This document shows, one piece after another, positions 9,901-25,008 of a DNA stretch of 64,000 bases; the first letter of the stretch is position 1, and each line of letters starts with the position of its first letter. The DNA is taken from positions 11,904,001 through 11,968,000 of the forward strand of contig CM082591.2 in the NCBI GenBank assembly GCA_040954595.2, given 5' to 3'. The position numbers were made by a program, and so were the translations under genes. The notes beneath the pieces were generated by a model. It did no database searches and was not told the DNA's origin. It was given only the letters and a program-made list of their open reading frames with translations. The stretch is from Balanoglossus misakiensis (lineage: Eukaryota > Hemichordata).

Positions 9901-12900
9901 TGTTTCTGTTTGTTTGGTGAGAATATCTAATAGGTTAGCCCCTTTCACTCCCAGTTCCTTCTTTAGAGGTCCAACCTTACCATAGAAAACGATGGGTTTG
10001 GACTGGAACATGGCGGTGAAAGGGTTCAGGTGCTTGAGGGAGTGTTAAAAATGCAGACTTTACCTTTCTATAACATGTCTCTATCTACAGCCATCCGTCC
10101 CTCAGTGACGGCTTCAATGATTTCACTCACTTCATCCAAGTTGCCACCACTGGCTTTGATGGGACTTTTCTCACTGCTCAGGGATTTCGCTGGAAGGAAG
10201 GACGTAAGACTGGAATTAAGGCATACGTCCCTACATAAAGGGAGGACATTTGGACATGATACCACAAATGGTTAATGGAGTTTCTGGGAAGGTTTTCAAA
10301 TTCCAGGAATTTCCAGGAGTGTACGAATCCAGTTAAGAATTCTTTATGTCATGTGATCTGGCCATGTGACCTGCAGCATTGTCATTTCCAGGTGACGGCA
10401 AACAACATAGTGGCATCCAGTAAAAGTTTTCCACGTATGTAAGTACTTAAGAACCGCCAGACATGTAACATGTATCAGGTATAGTACCTCATCAGCCTCA
10501 TGGCATTTTGTCTGCACAGTCTTTGTCTGCACCACGTTGCTGAAGTTGCCTGTCATCTGGAAAATTGAATGCCAACGTATTTGCCCTTGAGCGCGTCTGG
10601 CGTCTTTTGATATCAAAGAATAAATGCATTGTACAAACTTGAAAGTATGTAGAATTTTTCTATTTATCCTGTGTGATATAGTGAAAACGCTCAAGTTACA
10701 GTTTGTGTATGGTTTTGAGAATTATTTCACTGCTTGAGGTAAGTGAAATAAACAGCTCACCTTGTTGTCTGTTGACTTTTTCATACTGGTTGAGAAGTTT
10801 TGTAAACACACTGTTTTCAGACTTTGATGAACTCAAAATTGCAGACACTAGCTGGACAAATCTCATCATATCTTCCTTCTTTTCAAGATGTTTCTAAATG
10901 ATATAAAGGAGTGAGAGTGAGAATTGTGCATGATTATGTCAGTTTTGAACTTTCATGTCTGTTTTGGACTGAGAGCTGTTGAATGAGAGAGAGAGAGGGA
11001 GAGAGAGATCGCGCTCGAACAATCAGGGGGTCACGCAGACGTAATCTTTTCATTGGCGTGATACTGATATCACCACGTAACTTGCAATTCCCAAGAGTGC
11101 GACTGTACGTACGTAAACTGTATCAAATTCAACTCATTCACGTCATATGAGAGGAGGTATACCGTGCGAATGCGAGCGCTGGGGGAACCGGGTACCGCCT
11201 ACTTGAAATGGACCTCTTCCCTTAGTGAAGTCAAATAATCATAATTATCTATCATGTAAGAAGTCAAAAATGTAAGAGAATGTTTTAATAAATATGTCAA
11301 CTTATTATTTATATTCCCCTGTATATATTCCCCTGTAAATGTCTCATAATTTGAGGAATAATATTTTGGAAGCTGAACGGAAGTTGCAACTCAAATCAAA
11401 TTTCAACTTCTCCAATATATGGAATAACACTATAAGCCTACTGACTTGAGAAACTCAAATTGAATTTCAAATTCTCGAACAAACGAAAATATGTTTGAAT
11501 GTAAGTAATCTTACTATAAAATTGACATGCAATTACCTGTCGTTGGTGAAGCAAACTGAACAATGGACATGACAAATGATGTTTTCTGTGTAGATTATAA
11601 ATAAACTGACTCTCATCACTTGATGTTAGGATTTCTTGCATTGCCAGAATGATGTGATCACCAGAATTCTCTGATGAATCAAACAATTTCAGCCTGGAGA
11701 TTTCCCTGGACAGTGTCTGTGTGAGAAATGATGGCAAAATATTAATATCATTTATTAGGAAACCTGGCCAGTCACTGAGAAATCTGTCGGCCTTTACAAA
11801 GTATAGTTCATAATCTTCTCATAAAATGATAAAGTTGCCGCAAAGGTATACAGTCACCTATAATTTACATACGCCCATATATGGCTGAAATGGCGTATTT
11901 GAGCGTTCTAAAGGACATATGGCGGCGCTCTTTTTTTCACGTGTGCCACCCACTGAAAATCTGTGATTGGCTAGATCTCAAGTTTACCATGGTAACTGTA
12001 GTTAAATTACCATAGGTGACAATATACCTTAACATATCATATTTCTTCTGGGAAGTGTAATTGTTTTAAGATCAAATATTACATGTACATACCAATTGTA
12101 TGCCTCTCAGATATTGTCTTTCTGTTGATGCAATCAATTTGTGCTCACCAATACTGAATAGCTGTAAATATAATCAAAGGAGAAGAAATCACTCACTCAT
12201 TAGCAATGATACTGCAAAAGTGGAAGTGACTGATTTTGAGTATGAAGTTGGAAAAGAGTCCCAGTACAGTGTAGAGAGGTTTCCAGATTAGGTAGATTTT
12301 GCTGTCCAACCATTTTCACACAACGGCCATAAAACTTAAAGAAGAACTATTAAATTACCCAGCCTGATAAGTTTTGTGGTGTTTGGAAAGTCGTCCATGT
12401 CTGATGACACAAGATCAGCTTTTGATTGTAACATGAGACATGATCAGTTGTGTTTTGGTTCAAAAGAACATGACCTGGTTTAAGAAGCCTTGCAACTTCA
12501 GGTGACTACAGAAGGAGCTATACTGTGCCCATTGGCCTTGATTTGACTGAGAAACCATGATTTACTGAAAAGCCACTTGGAAAAGGGTCCACTTTATTTC
12601 TAAACCAAACTTACCTTCAGGAAGATCATCTTGGCTGACTCTTGACTATCTACAGTGACTTTTCTTGCATCCATCTTGGCTGCAACATCTTTCTTTTCAT
12701 CCACCTGCATTGCCTCACTTTTCTCCTCTTTCTTTTCCTCATCTGCAAATAAAAATTGTGTTATGTCCAGGAAATATTATTTACTTTCTGAGAAGAAACT
12801 GGAATATCTAGCTTTGCAAATCAGTTAGTGAAATAAGAGAACGCAAACAATTAATTGTCATGAAATAGTCACCTCTGTTAATATCGCGAAAAATTTCCCA

Positions 12901-12980
12901 TCACAAAAATTACCAAGATTACAGTAACCTAAAAATATAAAATCCTAATAATGTCCAAAGTTGAAGAATTCTATATGTAT
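6962..12980 (-). pseudogene. INTS1: Unit A2: INTS1 exon block, short form
   Basis: Exons on the minus strand, in gene order: Q2 remnant 8524-8688 (acceptor lost to the deletion), Q5 7536-7608, Q6 7006-7164, then Q7 12615-12742, Q8 11537-11783, Q9 10761-10893, Q10 10064-10189 and Q11 9237-9390. Q1, Q3, Q4 and Q12 are absent. The deletion scar reads CTAAAT-GTGACAA-TGTGTAATT near 8685. Lesions: the 4-bp insertion in Q2, the seven-base run in Q6 and TAG at 10068-10070 in Q10. A 14-bp duplication (TATATTCCCC) lies near 11320, as in A3 and A6. Confidence 0.85.
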
Positions 12981-15900
12981 GACTTAACTTTTGAGACACT
13001 ATTTCACAACACAAATACTAGTACCTTTGTTCTCTTTATCCAGGAATGAATTTTTTTCCACCTTCTGCTCCTCTCATCTGTTGAACTTCCACTAACTGAG
13101 CCATGTATCCTTTGTCAACCACAGCCTGATCCATACTGTACAGATCTTGTCTGCAGGCCATGTCGAGATGCTGCAGTAGTTTGCTGTGAAAAGAAACAGA
13201 AGTGTTACATGTGTATGTGTGTTACAGGGCCAGATCACGGCACATCATGACAAAATCTTTGTGAATATGGTGCTAGCATCATGTTTATAGCAGATCATGT
13301 GTATTCATACTTGTGGGCCAAATGACCTTAATATGTGGTTTGTTGTATGACTTAATTATAACACACACACCCAGTTTTTTTAATAGTCCTGCTTGAAAGA
13401 TCACAGAGTGTCTTTGGCTACTGAAAAGCACCACCACAATGAGAGATAACTCACAACACCGAAGAGTAAATCTCTAAAGTTGTAATTTAAACCAAGTATG
13501 GAAATTGGGATGTACGGTAGCTTTGATGAGGAATAATTCTAGAGTTACAACATACCTCATGCTGTTGACTGGTATACCAAAGGACTGCACAAACAAGACC
13601 AACTGAGCTGGTTCCAAGTCTTCCAGGGCTGAAAAAAATGACAAATTCAGGATGAAAACAACAAAAGTTTGGTGAGAAAAGATCCCAAGTTGAATTGACA
13701 CACAGATTGGCAGATATTTCCACGAAATATCACATGTAAATGGTGCAACAACAGATTAACCGATCAGGCCATGACAAATACTGCACCTCTTCACAAAAAC
13801 TGCTGGGTTGCAATTTATAGCATAAAATTACTGTAAAACAGGAAATTTTTGTGATATCACAAGAGAGCTGACTATTCCATTGCTCACATTGTTTCTTTGC
13901 GACCATTTATTTTCACGTTTTTTGGCTCTCACGAAATTCGCAAAAATTTCCCCTTTTACAATAGTATGGTTGGATCTATACAATGTATACATTGAATGGG
14001 GATGAACACTGGACAGTGGAGCATTCTATATTAAAATTTGGGAAAACATTGAAGCCATATTAAGGTCATACTTGATTAAGCTGAAAGACGGCACAGAATA
14101 AATTTGAAATTCAATTGGCTACAAAAATTGACTTTTCTGCCATTCTGAGATCTCCATGCTGAGCTCAATTATGTTGCTGCTTCATATAGTGGTCAGCAAT
14201 AAAAACTTACTACTGTTACAGTGGTTATACATGTAACTCTTATTAAATGTTTTTTTTTCTTGTTTTATCATGAAATCTGACAATATCACGAAATCTGACT
14301 GTGGGTGGCACGACAGAATAAAACTGGTTTTCGTCTCAACTTTTGTACATGTAGTGACACAATGAAAGAATGACAGAGAAACTGCTAACAGACAGATTAT
14401 TATATATTTTTTTACCTTTTCATGTCACTTTTATAAAACACTGCATGGCAACAAATGTGAACCATGAACAATTTGCAAGACAATGAACTAGAAGTTGAAC
14501 GAGATTTGAAGACCTGCTCTGGAAGTAATTGATTGACACTCACCCATGAGTAAGATTCCGCATGGGGCTGTGTGGCTTTCTTCAAGTAATTGTAGAATAT
14601 ATGTAACATGGATGTCAGTGTACATAGTGTTGGTCTGGTCGGCACTGGTGTCTCTACACAGCATGGAGCTGAGTATGGTGGGCCTTTCTACAATCAACTG
14701 AGCTAAATGTGACAATGTGTAATTAAAGAGAAATATACAGTCAGTGGAGTAAAGGGTATAACACAATCATACTGATGGAATTCTCACTACCTGAAATAGG
14801 TTTTTGCTACCTAGGTGAGTGATGAATAAAGGTCTAATGTCCTCTCTGATATAACATACTAGTGTATGGTAAATGTCTTTCAGAGATCTACACATTAAAG
14901 GGACAAACTCTCTACAGTTAATTCATTTTGGGGAGATTTTTACTCTCATATCCTACAAACGGGATGGAAGTTGTGTGTGGTCGAACATTGATTCACTATA
15001 TATCCACATGTAGAATAACATAAATGGTGTCTTGTATCAAACATAATGTATGGAAAAAGGGCAGCGAGAGAGAGACTTTGTCCCTTTAAATATCATAGCT
15101 GGCATACAGTTATAAATATGCATTTTTTGATTTATGTCTTGCAAGTACAAAACTGTTCTTTATTAAAAAGAAATACAGACAAGGTGATCCCAGGAACATA
15201 AAACCCAAAACTCAAAGCTACCAGACAGATGAGTCTTGAGATAAACTTGGACTTACTTGTCAATCAATCTGGACTGCTCTTGTAACAACAACTCACTCAA
15301 TGCTTCACTGGTGCTGGATGATTTTGTTGGCACTTGCATAGCAACAGATAAGGCTTTATTCAGAAACTCTTCTAGTTGGCTGGAATTGGCGCCTGTCAGC
15401 TGGTGATACACTGCATATGGTGCAAAGTCAAACAAAATTCACCCAATCATAAAATGTATCATTAACATGATCATACCATAAAAAATGTGAATGAATTACA
15501 ATTATAGCGTGCGCATATTGAATCATACGAAATCACACCAAATAACGCGAGACTTAGAAATAACATTACATGTGTATGGTGCCACTTAAACGACACCATT
15601 TATTCTTTTGGAGCCTAAATCATGTTTAACCACAACTAGACAACCACAATGACCTTGTGAGAATGAAACCCACCAATAAATACATGTAGATAATCTGAAG
15701 CTATCACAGAAACAGAATGTCTTTGACAAAGTATTGCAAAGCCTTCAGTTGACCGCGAAAAAGTTGACGAAGCATGCATGTGGAAAGTGGAGTGTTGACA
15801 ACAATGTGAATATATGCACGATAGCTTGCTGCGCTCGCACTCAGGTCAAACCTGTTACATATTACCAAAAATGTGGATCTATATAATTAACATTGGGTCC

Positions 15901-18900
15901 GTTCCTTCTTATCCCACTCGTGTTTCTGTTTGTTTGGTGAGAATATCTAATAGGTTAGCCCCTTTCACTCCCAGTTCCTTCTTTAGAGGTCCAACCTTAC
16001 CATAGAAAACGATGGGTTTGGACTGGAACATGGCGGTGAAAGGGTTCAGGTGCTTGAGGGAGTGTTAAAAATGCAGACTTTACCTTTCTATAACATGTCT
16101 CTATCTACAGCCATCCGTCCCTCAGTGACGGCTTCAATGATTTCACTCACTTCATCCAAGTTGCCACCACTGGCTTTGATGGGACTTTTCTCACTGCTCA
16201 GGGATTTCGCTGGAAGGAAGGACGTAAGACTGGAATTAAGGCATACGTCCCTACATAAAGGGAGGACATTTGGACATGATACCACAAATGGTTAATGGAG
16301 TTTCTGGGAAGGTTTTCAAATTCCAGGAATTTCCAGGAGTGTACGAATCCAGTTAAGAATTCTTTATGTCATGTGATCTGGCCATGTGACCTGCAGCATT
16401 GTCATTTCCAGGTGACGGCAAACAACATAGTGGCATCCAGTAAAAGTTTTCCACGTATGTAAGTACTTAAGAACCGCCAGACATGTAACATGTATCAGGT
16501 ATAGTACCTCATCAGCCTCATGGCATTTTGTCTGCACAGTCTTTGTCTGCACCACGTTGCTGAAGTTGCCTGTCATCTGGAAAATTGAATGCCAACGTAT
16601 TTGCCCTTGAGCGCGTCTGGCGTCTTTTGATATCAAAGAATAAATGCATTGTACAAACTTGAAACTATGTAGAATTTTTCTATTTATCCTGTGTGATATA
16701 GTGAAAACGCTCAAGTTACAGTTTGTGTATGGTTTTGAGAATTATTTCACTGCTTGAGGTAAGTGAAATAAACAGCTCACCTTGTTGTCTGTTGACTTTT
16801 TCATACTGGTTGAGAAGTTTTGTAAACACACTGTTTTCAGACTTTGATGAACTCAAAATTGCAGACACTAGCTGGACAAATCTCATCATATCTTCCTTCT
16901 TTTCAAGATGTTTCTAAATGATATAAAGGAGTGAGAGTGAGAATTGTGCATGATTATGTCAGTTTTGAACTTTCATGTCTGTTTTGGACTGAGAGCTGTT
17001 GAATGAGAGAGAGAGAGGGAGAGAGAGATCGCGCTCGAACAATCAGGGGGTCACGCAGACGTAATCTTTTCATTGGCGTGATACTGATATCACCACGTAA
17101 CTTGCAATTCCCAAGAGTGCGACTGTACGTACGTAAACTGTATCAAATTCAACTCATTCACGTCATATGAGAGGAGGTATACCGTGCGAATGCGAGCGCG
17201 GGGGGAACCGGGTACCGCCTACTTGAAATGGACCTCTTCCCTTAGTGAAGTCAAATAATCAAAATTATCTATCATGTAAGAAGTCAAAAATGTAAGAGAA
17301 TGTTTTAATAAATATGTCAACTTATTATTTATATTCCCCTGTATATATTCCCCTGTAAATGTCTCATAATTTGAGGAATAATATTTTGGAAGCTGAACGG
17401 AAGTTGCAACTCAAATCAAATTTCAACTTCTCCAATATATGGAATAACACTATAAGCCTACTGACTTGAGAAACTCAAATTGAATTTCAAATTCTCGAAC
17501 AAACGAAAATATGTTTGAATGTAAGTAATCTTACTATAAAATTGACATGCAATTACCTGTCGTTGGTGAAGCAAACTGAACAATGGACATGACAAATGAT
17601 GTTTTCTGTGTAGATTATAAATAAACTGACTCTCATCACTTGATGTTAGGATTTCTTGCATTGCCAGAATGATGTGATCACCAGAATTCTCTGATGAATC
17701 AAACAATTTCAGCCTGGAGATTTCCCTGGACAGTGTCTGTGTGAGAAATGATGGCAAAATATTAATATCATTTATTAGGAAACCTGGCCAGTCACTGAGA
17801 AATCTGTCGGCCTTTACAAAGTATAGTTCATAATCTTCTCATAAAATGATAAAGTTGCCGCAAAGGTATACAGTCACCTATAATTTACATACGCCCATAT
17901 ATGGCTGAAATGGCGTATTTGAGCGTTCTAAAGGACATATGGCGGCGCTCTTTTTTTCACGTGTGCCACCCACTGAAAATCTGTGATTGGCTAGATCTCA
18001 AGTTTACCATGGTAACTGTAGTTAAATTACCATAGGTGACAATATACCTTAACATATCATATTTCTTCTGGGAAGTGTAATTGTTTTAAGATCAAATATT
18101 ACATGTACATACCAATTGTATGCCTCTCAGATATTGTCTTTCCGTTGATGCACTCACTTTGTGCTCACCAATACTGAATAGCTGTAAATATAATCAAAGG
18201 AGAAGAAATCACTCACTCATTAGCAATGATACTGCAAAAGTGGAAGTGACTGATTTTGAGTCTGAAGTTGGAAAAGAGTCCCAGTACAGTGTAGAGAGGT
18301 TTCCAGATTAGGTAGATTTTGCTGTCCAACCATTTTCACACAACGGCCATAAAACTTAAAGAAGAACTATTAAATTACCCAGCCTGATAAGTTTTGTGGT
18401 GTTTGGAAAGTCGTCCATGTCTGATGACACAAGATCAGCTTTTGATTGTAACATGAGACATGATCAGTTGTGTTTTGGTTCAAAAGAACATGACCTGGTT
18501 TAAGAAGCCTTGCAACTTCAGGTGACTACAGAAGGAGCTATACTGTGCCCATTGGCCTTGATTTGACTGAGAAACCGTGATTTACTGAAAAGCCACTTGG
18601 AAAAGGGTCCACTTTATTTCTAAACCAAACTTACCTTCAGGAAGATCATCTTGGCTGACTCTTGACTATCTACAGTGACTTTTCTTGCATCCATCTTGGC
18701 TGCAACATCTTTCTTTTCATCCACCTGCATTGCCTCACTTTTCTCCTCTTTCTTTTCCTCATCTGCAAATAAAAATTGTGTTATGTCCAGGAAATATTAT
18801 TTACTTTCTGAGAAGAAACTGGAATATCTAGCTTTGCAAATCAGTTAGTGAAATAAGAGAACGCAAACAATTAATTGTCATGAAATAGTCACCTCTGTTA

Positions 18901-19000
18901 ATATCGCGAAAAATTTCCCATCACAAAAATTACCAAGATTACAGTAACCTAAAAATATAAAATCCTAATAATGTCCAAAGTTGAAGAATTCTATATGTAT
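12981..19000 (-). pseudogene. INTS1: Unit A3: INTS1 exon block, short form
   Basis: Exons: Q2 remnant 14544-14708, Q5 13556-13628, Q6 13025-13183, Q7 18635-18762, Q8 17557-17803, Q9 16781-16913, Q10 16084-16209 and Q11 15257-15410. It carries the same block deletion and the same three lesions as A2 (TAG at 16088-16090). It differs from A2 at its high end, where GATGCACTCACTTTG (near 18150) replaces GATGCAATCAATTTG. In that it matches A4-A6. This is one of the mosaic switches within the array. Confidence 0.85.
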
Positions 19001-22000
19001 GACTTAACTTTTGAGACACTATTTCACAACACAAATACTAGTACCTTTGTTCTCTTTATCCAGGAATGAATTTTTTTCCACCTTCTGCTCCTCTCATCTG
19101 TTGAACTTCCACTAACTGAGCCATGTATCCTTTGTCAACCACAGCCTGTTCCATACTGTACAGATCTTGTCTGCAGGCCATGTCGAGATGCTGCAGTAGT
19201 TTGCTGTGAAAAGAAACAGAAGTGTTACATGTGTATGTGTGTTACAGGGCCAGATCACGGCACATCATGACAAAATCTTTGTGAATATGGTGCTAGCATC
19301 ATGTTTATAGCAGATCATGTGTATTCATACTTGTGGGCCAAATGACCTTAATATGTGGTTTGTTGTATGACTTAATTATAACACACACACCCAGTTTTTT
19401 TAATAGTCCTGCTTGAAAGATCACAGAGTGTCTTTGGCTACTGAAAAGCACCACCACAATGAGAGATAACTCACAACACCGAAGAGTAAATCTCTAAAGT
19501 TGTAATTTAAACCAAGTATGGAAATTGGGATGTACGGTAGCTTTGATGAGGAATAATTCTAGAGTTACAACATACCTCATGCTGTTGACTGGTATACCAA
19601 AGGACTGCACAAACAAGACCAACTGAGCTGGTTCCAAGTCTTCCAGGGCTGAAAAAAATGACAAATTCAGGATGAAAACAACAAAAGTTTGGTGAGAAAA
19701 GATCCCAAGTTGAATTGACACACAGATTGGCAGATATTTCCACGAAATATCACATGTAAATGGTGCAACAACAGATTAACCGATCAGGCCATGACAAATA
19801 CTGCACCTCTTCACAAAAACTGCTGGGTTGCAATTTATAGCATAAAATTACTGTAAAACAGGAAATTTTTGTGATATCACAAGAGAGCTGACTATTCCAT
19901 TGCTCACATTGTTTCTTTGCGACCATTTATTTTCACGTTTTTTGGCTCTCACGAAATTCGCAAAAATTTCCCCTTTTACAATAGTATGGTTGGATCTATA
20001 CAATGTATACATTGAATGGGGATGAACACTGGACAGTGGAGCATTCTATATTAAAATTTGGGAAAACATTGAAGCCATATTAAGGTCATACTTGATTAAG
20101 CTGAAAGTCGGCACAGAATAAATTTGAAATTCAATTGGCTACAAAAATTGACTTTTCTGCCATTCTGAGATCTCCATGCTGAGCTCAATTATGTTGCTGC
20201 TTCATATAGTGGTCAGCAATAAAAACTTACTACTGTTACAGTGGTTATACATGTAACTCTTATTAAATGTTTGTTTTTTTCTTGTTTTATCATGAAATCT
20301 GACAATATCACGAAATCTGACTGTGGGTGGCACGACAGAATAAAACTGGTTTTCGTCTCAACTTTTGTACATGTAGTGACACAATGAAAGAATGACAGAG
20401 AAACTGCTAACAGACAGATTATTATATATTTTTTTACCTTTTCATGTCACTTTTATAAAACACTGCATGGCAACAAATGTGAACCATGAACAATTTGCAA
20501 GACAATGAACTAGAAGTTGAACGAGATTTGAAGACCTGCTCTGGAAGTAATTGATTGACACTCACCCATGAGTAAGATTCCGCATGGGGCTGTGTGGCTT
20601 TCTTCAAGTAATTGTAGAATATATGTAACATGGATGTCAGTGTACATAGTGTTGGTCTGGTCGGCACTGGTGTCTCTACACAGCATGGAGCTGAGTATGG
20701 TGGGCCTTTCTACAATCAACTGAGCTAAATGTGACAATGTGTAATTAAAGAGAAATATACAGTCAGTGGAGTAAAGGGTATAACACAATCATACTGATGG
20801 AATTCTCACTACCTGAAATAGGTTTTTGCTACCTAGGTGAGTGATGAATAAAGGTCTAATGTCCTCTCTGATATAACATACTAGTGTATGGTAAATGTCT
20901 TTCAGAGATCTACACATTAAAGGGACAAACTCTCTACAGATAATTCATTTTGGGGAGATTTTTACTCTCATATCCTACAAACGGGATGGAAGTTGTGTGT
21001 GGTCGAACATTGATTCACTATATATCCACATGTAGAATAACATAAATGGTGTCTTGTATCAAACATAATGTATGGAAAAAGGGCAGCGAGAGAGAGACTT
21101 TGTCCCTTTAAATATCATAGCTGGCATACAGTTATAAATATGCATTTTTTGATTTATGTCTTGCAAGTACAAAACTGTTCTTTATTAAAAAGAAATACAG
21201 ACAAGGTGATCCCAGGAACATAAAACCCAAAACTCAAAGCTACCAGACAGATGAGTCTTGAGATAAACTTGGACTTACTTGTCAATCAATCTGGACTGCT
21301 CTTGTAACAACAACTCACTCAATGCTTCACTGGTGCTGGATGATTTTGTTGGCACTTGCATAGCAACAGATAAGGCTTTATTCAGAAACTCTTCTAGTTG
21401 GCTGGAATTGGCGCCTGTCAGCTGGTGATACACTGCATATGGTGCAAAGTCAAACAAAATTCACCCAATCATAAAATGTATCATTAACATGATCATACCA
21501 TAAAATATGTGAATGAATTACAATTATAGCGTGCGCATATTGAATCATACGAAATCACACCAAATAACGCGAGACTTAGAAATAACATTACATGTGTATG
21601 GTGCCACTTAAACGACACCATTTATTCTTTTTGAGCCTAAATCATGTTTAACCACAACTAGACAACCACAATGACCTTGTGAGAATGAAACCCACCAATA
21701 AATACATGTAGATAATCTGAAGCTATCACAGAAACAGAATGTCTTTGACAAAGTATTGCAAAGCCTTCAGTTGACCGCGAAAAAGTTGACGAAGCATGCA
21801 TGTGGAAAGTGGAGTGTTGACAACAATGTGAATATATGCACGATAGCTTGCTGCGCTCGCACTCAGGTCAAACCTGTTACATATTACCAAAAATGTGGAT
21901 CTATATAATTAACATTGGGTCCGTTCCTTCTTATCCCACTCGTGTTTCTGTTTGTTTGGTGAGAATATCTAATAGGTTAGCCCCTTTCACTCCCAGTTCC

Positions 22001-25000
22001 TTCTTTAGAGGTCCAACCTTACCATAGAAAACGATGGGTTTGGACAGGAACATGGCGGTGAAAGGGTTCAGGTGCTTGAGGGAGTGTTAAAAATGCAGAC
22101 TTTACCTTTCTATAACATGTCTCTATCTACAGCCATCCGTCCCTCAGTGACGGCTTCAATGATTTCACTCACTTCATCCAAGTTGCCACCACTGGCTTTG
22201 ATGGGACTTTTCTCACTGCTCAGGGATTTCGCTGGAAGGAAGGACGTAAGACTGGAATTAAGGCATACGTCCCTACATAAAGGGAGGACATTTGGACATG
22301 ATACCACAAATGGTTAATGGAGTTTCTGGGAAGGTTTTCAAATTCCAGGAATTTCCAGGAGTGTACGAATCCAGTTAAGAATTCTTTATGTCATGTGATC
22401 TGGCCATGTGACCTGCAGCATTGTCATTTCCAGGTGACGGCAAACAACATAGTGGCATCCAGTAAAAGTTTTCCACGTATGTAAGTACTTAAGAACCGCC
22501 AGACATGTAACATGTATCAGGTATAGTACCTCATCAGCCTCATGGCATTTTGTCTGCACAGTCTTTGTCTGCACCACGTTGCTGAAGTTGCCTGTCATCT
22601 GGAAAATTGAATGCCAACGTATTTGCGCTTGAGCGCGTCTGGCGTCTTTTGATATCAAAGAATAAATGCATTGTACAAACTTGAAACTATGTAGAATTTT
22701 TCTATTTATCCTGTGTGATATAGTGAAAACGCTCAAGTTACAGTTTGTGTATGGTTTTGAGAATTATTTCACTGCTTGAGGTAAGTGAAATAAACAGCTC
22801 ACCTTGTTGTCTGTTGACTTTTTCATACTGGTTGAGAAGTTTTGTAAACACACTGTTTTCAGACTTTGATGAACTCAAAATTGCAGACACTAGCTGGACA
22901 AATCTCATCATATCTTCCTTCTTTTCAAGATGTTTCTAAATGATATAAAGGAGTGAGAGTGAGAATTGTGCATGATTATGTCAGTTTTGAACTTTCATGT
23001 CTGTTTTGGACTGAGAGCTGTTGAATGAGAGAGAGAGAGGGAGAGAGAGATCGCGCTCGAACAATCAGGGGGTCACGCAGACGTAATCTTTTCATTGGCG
23101 TGATACTGATATCACCACGTAACTTGCAATTCCCAAGAGTGCGACTGTACATACGTAAACTGTATCAAATTCAACTCATTCACGTCATATGAGAGGAGGT
23201 ATACCGTGCGAATGCGAGCGCTGGGGGAACCGGGTACCGCCTACTTGAAATGGACCTCTTCCCTTAGTGAAGTCAAATAATCATAATTATCTATCATGTA
23301 AGAAGTCAAAAATGTAAGAGAATGTTTTAATAAATATGTCAACTTATTATTTATATTCCCCTGTAAATGTCTCATAATTTGAGGAATAATATTTTGGAAG
23401 CTGAACGGAAGTTGCAACTCAAATCAAATTTCAACTTCTCCAATATATGGAATAACACTATAAGCCTACTGACTTGAGAAACTCCAATTGAATTTCAAAT
23501 TCTCGAACAAACGAAAATATGTTTGAATGTAAGTAATCTTACTATAAAATTGACATGCAATTACCTGTCGTTGGTGAAGCAAACTGAACAATGGACATGA
23601 CAAATGATGTTTTCTGTGTAGATTATAAATAAACTGACTCTCATCACTTGATGTTAGGATTTCTTGCATTGCCAGAATGATGTGATCACCAGAATTCTCT
23701 GATGAATCAAACAATTTCAGCCTGGAGATTTCCCTGGACAGTGTCTGTGTGAGAAATGATGGCAAAATATTAATATCATTTATTAGGAAACCTGGCCAGT
23801 CACTGAGAAATCTGTCGGCCTTTACAAAGTATAGTTCATAATCTTCTCATAAAATGATAAAGTTGCCGCAAAGGTATACAGTCACCTATAATTTACATAC
23901 GCCCATATATGGCTGAAATGGCGTATTTGAGCGTTCTAAAGGACATATGGCGGCGCTCTTTTTTTCGCGTGTGCCACCCACTGAAAATCTGTGATTGGCT
24001 AGATCTCAAGTTTACCATGGTAACTGTAGTTAAATTACCATAGGTGACAATATACCTTAACATATCATATTTCTTCTGGGAAGTGTAATTGTTTTAAGAT
24101 CAAATATTACATGTACATACCAATTGTATGCCTCTCAGATATTGTCTTTCCGTTGATGCACTCACTTTGTGCTCACCAATACTGAATAGCTGTAAATATA
24201 ATCAAAGGAGAAGAAATCACTCACTCATTAGCAATGATACTGCAAAAGTGGAAGTGACTGATTTTGAGTCTGAAGTTGGAAAAGAGTCCCAGTACAGTGT
24301 AGAGAGGTTTCCAGATTAGGTAGATTTTGCTGTCCAACCATTTTCACACAACGGCCATAAAACTTAAAGAAGAACTATTAAATTACCCAGCCTGATAAGT
24401 TTTGTGGTGTTTGGAAAGTCGTCCATGTCTGATGACACAAGATCAGCTTTTGATTGTAACATGAGACATGATCAGTTGTGTTTTGGTTCAAAAGAACATG
24501 ACCTGGTTTAAGAAGCCTTGCAACTTCAGGTGACTACAGAAGGAGCTATACTGTGCCCATTGGCCTTGATTTGACTGAGAAACCATGATTTACTGAAAAG
24601 CCACTTGGAAAAGGGTCCACTTTATTTCTAAACCAAACTTACCTTCAGGAAGATCATCTTGGCTGACTCTTGACTATCTACAGTGACTTTTCTTGCATCC
24701 ATCTTGGCTGCAACATCTTTCTTTTCATCCACCTGCATTGCCTCACTTTTCTCCTCTTTCTTTTCCTCATCTGCAAATAAAAATTGTGTTATGTCCAGGA
24801 AATATTATTTACTTTCTGAGAAGAAACTGGAATATCTAGCTTTGCAAATCAGTTAGTGAAATAAGAGAACGCAAACAATTAATTGTCATGAAATAGTCAC
24901 CTCTGTTAATATCGCGAAAAATTTCCCATCACAAAAATTACCAAGATTACAGTAACCTAAAAATATAAAATCCTAATAATGTCCAAAGTTGAAGAATTCT

Positions 25001-25008
25001 ATATGTAT
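19001..25008 (-). pseudogene. INTS1: Unit A4: INTS1 exon block, short form
   Basis: Exons: Q2 remnant 20566-20730, Q5 19576-19648, Q6 19045-19203, Q7 24643-24770, Q8 23565-23811, Q9 22803-22935, Q10 22106-22231 and Q11 21279-21432. It has the same block deletion as A2 and A3 but lacks the 14-bp duplication, like A1 and A5. TAG in Q10 is at 22110-22112. Confidence 0.85.
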